Source of the DNA: Pneumocystis sp. 'macacae'
Lineage: Eukaryota > Ascomycota > Pneumocystomycetes > Pneumocystales > Pneumocystaceae
DNA: 64,000 nt
Direction of reading: 5' to 3'
Assembly: GCA_018127085.1 (NCBI GenBank)
Contig: CM030729.1
Coordinates: 1-64,000 of the forward strand
Both the position numbers and the translations under genes were made by a program. The notes beneath the pieces are model-generated. The model did not search any database and was not told where the DNA came from. It saw only the letters and a list, made by a program, of their open reading frames with translations. Every line of letters starts with the position of its first letter. The stretch's first letter is position 1. Shown piece after piece: positions 1 to 9,115 of the stretch.

Positions 1-120
1 TAACCCTAACCCTAACCCTAACCCTAACCCTAACCCTAACCCTAACCCTAACCCTAACCCTAACCCTAACCCTAACCCTAACCCTAACCCTAACCCTAAC
101 CCTAACCCTAACCCTAACCC
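1..120. repeat. Telomere, (TAACCC)20
   Basis: Twenty perfect TAACCC hexamers, i.e. TTAGGG on the strand running toward the end. This is the terminal repeat known from Pneumocystis and most filamentous ascomycetes. The array stops at 120 with no degenerate telomeric fringe, so base 1 is at or close to the physical chromosome end. Confidence 0.98.
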
Positions 121-164
121 TCCGTTAACCATACGGACAAGGCGTGCGCGAGGAGTTCCCCTGG

Positions 165-330
165 AAACAGTCGCTGCGGAAACAGTTCCCCTGGGAACAG
201 TCGCTCTAGAAACAGTCCCCCTGGAAACAGTCGCTGCGGAAACAGTTCCCCTGGAAACAGTTCCCCTGGGAATAGTTCCCTTGGCAATAGTCGCCCTGAT
301 AACAGTTCCTCTGGTAACGGTTGTCATGGC
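165..330. repeat. Degenerate ~16-bp tandem repeat (GGAAACAGTTCCCCT-like)
   Basis: About ten imperfect copies of a unit resembling 'GGAAACAGTTCCCCTG', with variants ending in TCGCTGC. Copies diverge toward 330. Nothing in it codes. It lies between the telomere and the 28-bp array, as a telomere-associated repeat would. Confidence 0.85.
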
Positions 331-348
331 AACGGCCCTGCAAAGACC

Positions 349-602
349 TGCTTTACAACTGCCCCTCATCAAACACTTGCTTTACAACTACCCTAATCAA
401 ACACTTGCTTTACAACTGCCCTAATCAAACACTTGCTTTACAACTGCCCTAATCAAACACTTGCTTTACAACTGCCCTAATCAAACACTTGCTTTACAAC
501 TGCCCTAATCAAACACTTGCTTTACAACTGCCCTAATCAAACACTTGCTTTACACAACTACCCTCCTTAAACACCTGCTTTACAATCGCCCTCCTTAAAC
601 AC
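349..602. repeat. 28-bp tandem array, ~9 copies
   Basis: Units begin 'TGCTTTACAACTGCCCTAA' and are completed by TCAAACACT. Copies start near 349, 378, 406, 434, 462, 490, 518, 546 and 576. The central five or six are essentially identical; the first and the last two diverge. There are no spacers, so it is a satellite and not a CRISPR array. Confidence 0.93.
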
Positions 603-850
603 TCTCTTCCAACTCCTCTCCTAACTCTTCTGTTTCTCGAGTAACGTTGCTATGGAAATGCCCCTCTCTTCTCCCCCCTTCTCTCCCCTCTTCCCCTGCT
701 TCCCCCGACGGTGGAAACGCACCCGATAGCGCCCGCCCCTATGCCTTCGCCCTAGAAGCGCCCTCTATCCAATTCGCTTCCCCCTAACCCCCGCTAACCC
801 CTTTTTCCCACCCTACCTGTTCCCCTGCCAACCGTCCCCATAACAACAAC

Positions 851-864
851 AGGTCACGTGACCT
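851..864. promoter_or_regulatory. CACGTG palindrome (Cbf1/bHLH-type site)
   Basis: A perfect 14-bp palindrome, AGGTCACGTGACCT. CACGTG is the E-box bound by Cbf1-type bHLH proteins; in budding yeast, subtelomeric X elements carry such sites. Binding in this organism is inferred. Confidence 0.45.
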
Positions 865-1418
865 CGACCTGACCCCCAGCACTTCACTCTGCGTTGCCCC
901 CACCTGCACTTTACGCTGCACTGCTTCCCTTACCACTCCACACTGCGTTACTTCTGGCGGGTCGTCCCCAACCACCTCCCCCCTACCCCACCCAACCCGT
1001 TTCCAACACTGCTCCCCCCAACATTCCACACTGCACTTTCCCCTCCCTTTCCTCCACCCTACCCATACCCTAACCATAACCATAACCATAACCCCCCGGA
1101 TGGGTTTTCTCATCCGCCTAACCCTACCCCACCCAACCCGTTTCCAACACTTTCCCCCAGCACTCCACTCTGCGTTGCCCCCACTTGTGCACTCCACTCT
1201 GCGCTGCTTCCAGACGGGTTTTCCCCGGCCACCCTACCCCACCCAACTCGTTTCCAACGTGTCCCCCCCAACATTTCACTTTGCACCACCGCCCCCCTTT
1301 GCGCTGCACTTTCCCCCCACTTGTGCACTCCCCCCTTGCGCTTTCTCCTCCCGTCTCGGTCGTCCCGGCAACGGTCGCTATGGAAACGACGCGTGTCCAC
1401 CCATGCCCCCGGCAACCC

Positions 1419-1481
1419 CACGTGGTCACGTGTCAGTCGGTCGCCTGGGTGATGTTGTCTTGGTGACGCTCGGTCACGTGA
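1419..1481. promoter_or_regulatory. Cluster of three CACGTG boxes
   Basis: CACGTG occurs at 1419-1424, 1427-1432 (the pair 'CACGTGGTCACGTG') and 1475-1480, the last two preceded by GGT as in the 851-864 palindrome. Such clustering in GC-rich subtelomeric DNA suggests a protein-binding element. No gene lies close enough to call it a promoter. Confidence 0.4.
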
Positions 1482-1736
1482 CATCTCGCCCCCCCCCCCC
1501 TCGGGTCTAAGCAGCGCGCAAACCCCGCCAAAACTGCAGCTGAAAGTGCGTCGGGGTCCGCGCGTTTCCTTTTTATCCTCTGGGAATCCAACGTAAGTCT
1601 TCTTCTGCGGGGAGGCGCCCACCCACCCGCCCCCCCGCTCCCGCCAATTTATGTTCCCCGCCCCCCGCACACCCTCGGGTGTCCCGCACACTCCCTCGCC
1701 CTTTCCCGCCCCCACCCCGGCCCCACCCCGACCCTA

Positions 1737-4700
1737 ATGTTTAAGCAATTCCCGCACCCTAGCCCCACCCTCGTGCTTTGCACCCGCCGCCCCCACCTTC
1801 CTCTGCGCCTCAATCTAACGTTGCGGTTTGCGCGCTCTCTGCTGTATTTCGCCGCATCCCCCTCCACCCCGCCTTCCAAGCAATTGCCTCACCTTAGTCC
1901 CCTCTGCGTCCGTTGCTTCTTGCGCTCTGTTCCCCGCGTGAGGCTCAATCTAACGTCTCGTTTTGCATGCTCTTTGCTGTATTTCGCCGCATCCTCCTCT
2001 ACTGCATGTCCACCCTGCCTTCCAAGCAATTGCCTCACCCTGGCCCCACCCTCGTCTTTTGTGCTCGCTGCTCCGCCCTTCCTCTGCGCCTCAATCTAAT
2101 TTCTCGTGTTGCGCGCTCTCCCCTGTATTCTTGCCTCCCCTTCTCCCGCTGCCTCCGCCTGCTCTGTTCTTCACGTTTAAGCAATTGCCTCAGACCCATC
2201 CTCTTTGCACGCAATGCCCTCTTTACTCACGCTGCCTCCCCAGTTTCAATGTAATCTTTGTGTCTGCTCCTTATTTTTTGGTGTTCCTGTTTTATTCTTC
2301 ATCTCATCTTCATTTTCTACTAACTTTTGCCCACCTACGCGTCGTTCGCTCTTCATTCACGAAAAATACATTATTCTTTACTCTTCTTTAACTTTAATTT
2401 AAACCCACTTTTAAACGCAATTCAATGTAATCTTCGTGTCTACCTTTTATTTTTTATACTTCTTGTTTTATTTGCCACTACTCTCTACTTAGCAATTCTT
2501 GCCCACCTTTCGTTTACTCTTGGTTTACAAGAAATTCTTTTTATTTTTTACTTCTCTCTAACTCTAATCTAAATCTACTTTTAAACGCAATTCAATCTAA
2601 TCTTCACCTTTGCTTTTTATTTTTTGGTGTTCCTGTTTTTTATTCACCACCATCCTCTACTTATTTATTCCTGCTCACGCATCACTTATTCTTCATTCAC
2701 GAAAATTCTTTTTACCCACTTATTTTTAAAACTAATTCAATTCTACTCTCAACTCAATCTAACTTTTACTTCTACTTTTTTTTTCTTTGTGTTTTTATTT
2801 TTTCTTCACCACCCCCTTCTCTACTCAGTTATTCTTGCTCACTCATCACTTATTCTTCATTCACGAAAAATACTTTATTTTTTACTCCCCTCTAACTCTA
2901 ATCTAAACCCACTTTTAAATGCAATTCAATGTAATCTTCGTGTCTACCTTTTATTTTTTATATTTCTTGTTTTATTCACCACCACCCTCTATTTAGCAAT
3001 TCTTACTTTTCGTTTACTCTTGGTTTACAAGAAATTCTTTTTATTTTTTACTTCTCTCTAGCTCTAATCTAAATCTACTTTTAAATGCAATTCAATCTAC
3101 TCTTCGTGTCTGCTTTTTATTTTTTGGTGTTTTTATTTTTTATTCACTACCACCCTCTCACTTATTCTTGCTCACTCGTCACTCTTCATTCACGAAAAAT
3201 ACTTTATTCTTTATTCCCCCCAAGTCTAATCTAAATCTACTTTTAAACGCAATTCAATGTAATCTTTGTGTTTGCTTCTTTTTTCTTTTGTTTTTTGTTT
3301 TTTATTCACCACCATCCTCTACTTATTTATTCCTGCTCACGCATCACTTATTCTTCATTCACGAAAATTCTTTTTACCCACTTATTTTTAAAACTAATTC
3401 AATTCTACTCTCAACTCAATCTAACTTTTACTTTTGCTTCTTTTTTCTTTCTGTTTTTATTTTTTATTCACCACCATCCTCTCTACTCATTCTTGCTCAC
3501 TCGTTACTTATTCTTCATTCACGAAAAATACTTTATTTTTTATTCTTCTTTAACTCTAATCTAAACTTACTTTTAAACTCGTTTTAATCTAACTTTTACT
3601 TCTGCTTCTTATCTCTTTTGTTTTTTATTTTTTGTTCACCACCTCTTGTTTTACTCATTTCTACTCATTCGTCACTTATTCTTTATTCACGAAAAATACA
3701 TTATTTTTTACTCCCCTCCAGGTCTAATCTAAACCCACTTTTAAATGCAATTCAATCTAATCTTCGTGTTTGTTCTTTATTTTTTGGTGTTTTTATTTTT
3801 TATTCACCACCACCCTCTCATTTATTTTTGTTCACTCATTACTTATTCTTCATTTACAAAAAATACTTTATTTTTTACTCCCCTCCAATTCTAATCTAAA
3901 CCCACTTTTAAACTTATTTAAATCTAATTTTTGCATCTCCTCTTTATTTTTTATGGTTTCTGTTTTTTATCTACCTTGTCTACACCTTCCAACTTTCCTA
4001 TTCTTCATTTACAAAAAAATTCTTTTTATTCTTTACTTCTTAAATACAACCTAAATCTGACACAAATCTAAATCTAATCTAACATCCACTTCTACTTTTT
4101 ATCTTTTTATATTTTACTCTTTACTCACCTACTACCTCCAACTCTGCTTAACTCTTGGTTTTTGGTTTACAAAAAAATTCTTTTTACTCTACTCTCAAAA
4201 CTAGTCTAATTCTAAGCTAAATCTAACTTCTACTTCTACTTTTGTACTCTTGTTTTTTACCCCATCACTTCTTATCTCCACTACCACCCACCTCACCTTA
4301 TCTGTACACCGTGCACACCCACCTCTGCTCTTATGTTGCGTGCACACTCACTTATACCCCTCTCCTACCCCTCCCCACCCTCCTACCTCATCCCACCTCC
4401 CCCACCTCACTGCTTCGTGCACACTCTCATCTGCACCGTACACATTTTTTTCACACCCGACCCCCCCTTCCTCACCCTACCTCTATCTTTGTGTCTCGTG
4501 CACACTCCCACCTCGTTACTTCGTGCACACGCTCACTCACTACCTCGTACACATCTTCTGCCCTCCTGCCTCATCTCTCACTTTGTTCCTGTTCACTCTT
4601 CATTTATAAAAAATTTTTTATTTTATTCTTCCTTTCTTTAAATCTATCCAAATTCTACTTCAATACTTAGATCTACTTCTTATCTCTTCTGTTTTTTATT

Positions 4701-7700
4701 TTTTATCCACCACCTCCTTCATTCATTTATTCTTGCTTAGTTGCGTGTCACTTGTTCTTAATTTACAAAATTCCTTTTACCCACTTATTTTTAAATCTAA
4801 TCTTATTCCACCCTCAATTCCAATCTAACTTTTACTTCTGCTTTTTATTTTTTATATTTTTGCCCTTCAGTCATTATTTACTCCATCTCTTAATTCCTAC
4901 CCAATTCTTGATTTACAAAAAATATTTTTTATTTTTCATTTCTTCTTAAATCTAATCTAAATCTACTTCTAAACTCATTCCAGTCTAACACTCAGTTCTA
5001 CTTCTTTTCTCTTTCATTTTTACCTTTCATTCACTACCTCTAACTCTGCTTAACTCTTGATTTTTGGTTTACAAAAAAATTTATTCTCTCTCTCATAAAT
5101 AATTCAATTCTAACCTAATGCTAATCTAACTCTGCCTCTACTTCTTTTATTTTCTTACTCTGTTCTTCACTTCTTATCTCTACTTCCACCACCCACCCCA
5201 CCTCCTCTGATCTGAGCATACTGCACACCCTACCTTATCAACACCGCGCACACGCACTTGTACCCCCACTTCTCCCCCTCTCCTACCTCTCCTCCTCTAC
5301 CTCCCCCTACTAGCTGCTTCGTGCACACCACCTCATCTACTCGGTACACATTTTTTTCACACCCGACCTCCCCCACCCTACCTCGGTGCCTCGTGTACAC
5401 CTCCTACCTCACTACCTCTTGCACACCTCATACCTCGTTACTTTTGGTGCACACTCACTCGCTACCTCGTGCACACCACCTTATCTTTACCTCTCAGTAG
5501 CTCTTGCCTACTCATTCCTAATCTATTCGAAAAAATATTTTATTTTTCATCACTCCTTAAATCCAATACAATTCTATCCTCAATTTCAATCTAATCTTCA
5601 CCTCTACTCCTTATCTCCTCTGCTTCTTGTTTTCTTATCCACCTTATCTTCACCTCTTGGCAATTCTTACTCAATTTTTCATTTACAAAAAAATTCTTTT
5701 TACCCTTCATTTTTCTTTAACTCTAACTCAAATCCAAGTCTAATCTAATACCTACTTCTACTTTTTTTCTCTTTCATTTTTGCCTTTTACTTACCACCTC
5801 TGCTCTGCTTATCAACTCTTACTTTTGATTTAAAAAAAAAATTATTTTTTCTCCCCTTAAAACTAGTCTAATTCTAAGCTAAATCTAACGTCTACTTCTA
5901 TTTCTTTTGTTTTTTACTCTGTTCTTCACTTCTTATCTCTATCTCCACCACCCACCCCACCTCACCTTATCTACAACACCGAACACCCTACCTTTCCGCA
6001 CCGCGCACACGCACTTGTACCCCCACTTCTCCCCCTCTCCTACCCCTCCTCACCTCCCTACCTCCCACTAACTGCTTGGTGCACACTCTCATTTGCACCG
6101 TACACATTTTTTTCACACCCGACCTCCCCCACCTGAGCCCACCTCGGTGCCTCGTGCACACCTCATATCTCAGTGCTTGGTGCACACCCCTTCGTTACAT
6201 GGTGTAGACCCTCTCTTACTCCCCACCTTGTTCTTGTTCACATTTGCTTTACAAGAAAAAAGCTTTTTACTCTGTTCTTTCCCTTTCTAAATCTAATCCA
6301 ATTCTAAACTCAGTTCAATCTAAAACTCCTACTTCTTATCTTTTGTATTTTTACTCTTCACTCACCATCTCTTATCATCATTTAAACAATTCTTACCCAG
6401 TTTTTGATCTGTAAGAAAAAAATCTTTTATTCTTTACTTCCATTTAAATCCAATCTAAATCCGCCTCTAACCTCAATATAACCTAACATTTAAACTCACT
6501 TCTCTTATACTTTTATCTTTCATTCACTACCTCTAACTCTGCTTAATTCTTGATTTTTGGTTTACAAAAAAATTTATTCTTTCTCTCAAAAATAATTCAA
6601 TTCTAACCTAATCTAATTCTACTTCTACTTCTACTTCTTCTATCTTGTTACTCTTCTACTCTCCACCTCTACTCTTACCTCCTCCACCCTCTCTTCGTAT
6701 TGCACACCCTGCCTTATCAGCACCACGCACACGCACTTGTACCCCCTCCTCACCTCTCCCTTACCTCCCCTACCTCCTCCTAGTCATTACTTGGTGCACC
6801 CCTTCTTCCCACCCTATTTCTACCGCACACCTCCTTTCCTACCTCACCCCCTACCTCCTCTTACCTGGTGCACACCTCATACCTCGTTACTTTTGGTACA
6901 CACACTCACTCGCTGCTTCGTGCACACCACCTTATCTTTACCTCTCACTAACTCCTGTCCACTCATTTTTGATCTGCTCGTGAAAACATTTTATTTTCAT
7001 CACCCCTTGAATCCAATTCACTTCTAAACATAATTCAATCTAATCTTCACCTCTACTTCTTATCTCCTCTGCTTCTTGCTTTATCTACCACACCTTATCT
7101 TTACTTTTGTCAACTCTTAGCCAATTCTTGACTTAAAAAATTATTTTTATTTTTCATTTCTCTTTAATTCTAGCCTAAATCCAAGTCTAATCTAATACTC
7201 ATTCACTTCCACTTTTTTTCTCTTTCATTTTTACCCTTCACCCACCACTTCTACTCTGCTTATCAACTCTTACTTTTGACTTACAAAAAAATTTATTCTC
7301 TCTCTCAGAAATAATTCAATTCTAATCTAATGCTAATCTAACTTCTACTTTATTTCTACCTTTACTTCTTTTGTTTTTTACTCTGTTCTTCTTCATCTCA
7401 CTACCTCCACTACCACCCACCCCACTCCTCTTATCTATACACCGCGCACACCCACCCCTGCTCTTAATGTTGCGTGCACACGCACTTCTACCCCCTCCCC
7501 ACCTCTCCCTTCCCCTACCTCCCTCCCCCACCTCATTGTTTGCTGCACACACCTCCTTTCCCACCCTATCTCTGCCGTACACCTCCCCTACCTCCTCCCT
7601 CCCCACCCCCCTCATTGCTTCGTGCACACCTCATACCTTGTTGCTTGGTGCACACCTACCTCGCTACTTGGTGCACACCTCCACCTTATCTTTACCTCTC

Positions 7701-8690
7701 AGTAGCTCCTGTACACTCACATTTATTTTTCATTTACAAAAAACATTTTATTTTTTCCTCTTTTAAATCTACCCAAATTCTACTTTAATGCTTAGATTTA
7801 CTTCTTATCTTCTGTGCTTCCTGTTTTTTATCCATTATCTTCTGCTTTACTTATTTCTAGTCATTCGTCACTCTTGGTTTGCAAAAAATACTTTATTTTT
7901 TACTCTCCTCCAACTCCAATCTAAACCCACTTCTAAACGCAATCCAATCTGATTTTTGCTTTTAATTATCTCGTATTTTATCTTTACCCACTATCGTCTC
8001 ATTTCCACCTCATTCTTCTACTTTTGATCTGAAAAAACATTTTTATCCTATTCTTCTCCTTCCTCAATCCAGTCTAATTTTACGCTTAATTTCAATCCAA
8101 TCTCTACTCCTAGTTTTTATCTTGTATTTTTTCCCTTTACTCGTTATCTACTCCATCTCGTCAATTCTCTTGTACTTTTGATCTGCTCGAAAAACTTTGT
8201 TCTTTACTTTTTAAATATGAATCAATTCTAACCTAAATCCAAGTCTAATCTGCCATTCACTCTTACTCTTGGCTTTTTGTATTTTCACCCTTCACCCACC
8301 ACTCCAACTCTGCTTAGCAATTCTTGCTTTTGGTTTACAAGGAAATTCTATTCTTTTTCTTCTCAAAACTAATCTAAGTCTGATCTACACTTAATTCTAC
8401 ATCTACTTCTTTTGTTTTATTTTTTTGCTCTGTTACTCAGCTCCACCTCCACCTCTTGCTCACCCTACCTTATCAGCACCGTGCACATCTTTAGATGACG
8501 TCCCCTCTCACCTCTACCTACTTCGTGCACACACTCATCTCGTCGCCTGGTGCACACCTCTCCCCGCCTTCTTCCTGTTCACCCTTGACATGCAGGAAAA
8601 AACCGTTTATTCTATTCTTTCCGCCTCCAATCGAGTCGAAATCAACGCAAATCCCGTGCAAACATCTACGCATTATTCCTTATCTGCCCC
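1737..8690. repeat. Pyrimidine-rich subtelomeric higher-order repeat
   Basis: About 7 kb in which the plus strand is nearly all C and T with scattered A and little G. One module type carries 'CATTCACGAAAAATACTTTA', 'TCTAATCTAAA' and TTTTATTTTTTGGTGTTT. It alternates with GTGCACAC-rich modules near 4290-4580, 5210-5500, 5970-6240, 6690-6980, 7430-7710 and 8460-8580. Three GTGCACAC modules share the stretch 'TACACATTTTTTTCACACCC' (near 4439, 5345 and 6101). The many open frames are low-complexity Leu/Ser/Phe/Pro/His strings with no family resemblance and are not called as genes. Confidence 0.85.
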
Positions 8691-9115
8691 CCTCACCCTC
8701 ACCCTCTCCTCTGCCTTACCCCACATTTACCCCACACTTACCCCACACAAATTCTGCTTTTTCGGTGGGGCGTTTCCGTTTTCGGACACAAATGCGGGGT
8801 AGCCGCACTCCCCCCTCTCTTATCGGCCCTGCCCCACACAAATTTTATTTTTTTGCGGGGTAACTGCGGGGTAATTTCGGACTAATTTCGGGCAAACACG
8901 CGCGTCCCAGACGCGTCCAAAACACGCCCACACGCATCTAAAGCGCACACAGCACACATTCAGTGCAAGAGCAGGCTACACAAGACGGGGGAGGCAGCGT
9001 GCACAATGCGGGGGAGGCTGACGTGCACAGTGCGAGGTGCGGGGAGGGCGTCCCGGTAAAATGCACTCATTATTCCCTAAATATACATGCCATCCCAAAC
9101 CATATTTACCCATTT
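8691..9115. other. MSG gene A 3' flank, GGGGTAA-rich
   Basis: No gene. CCCCACA/TTACCCC motifs lie at 8700-8755, and GGGGTAA motifs with TTTCGGAC near 8775-8890. Similar GGGGTAAACGCGGGGTAA-like sequence recurs at about 16715, downstream of MSG gene C, so this is probably a repeat tied to MSG 3' flanks. Confidence 0.5.

Larger units (their letters stand above)
603..1736. repeat. GC-rich subtelomeric block with degenerate ~110-bp repeats
   Basis: No credible gene. A module containing 'CTACCCCACCCAACCCG' followed by TTCCAACA and a 'CACTCTGCGTTGCCCCCA'-like stretch recurs near 980, 1125 and 1235 in diverging forms. Four CACGTG boxes and poly-C runs are present. Open frames here have repeat-derived composition and no domain character. 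Confidence 0.7.

Noticed and set aside
349..602. Possible CRISPR array
   Set aside because: The 28-bp units are directly adjacent with no unique spacers, and the organism is a fungus. It is a satellite.
784..8863. Dozens of 60-200 codon open frames on both strands in the telomere-proximal 9 kb
   Set aside because: They follow from the skewed C/T composition and tandem repeats. Translations are low-complexity, the frames overlap each other, and none shows a domain, intron signals or a believable start.
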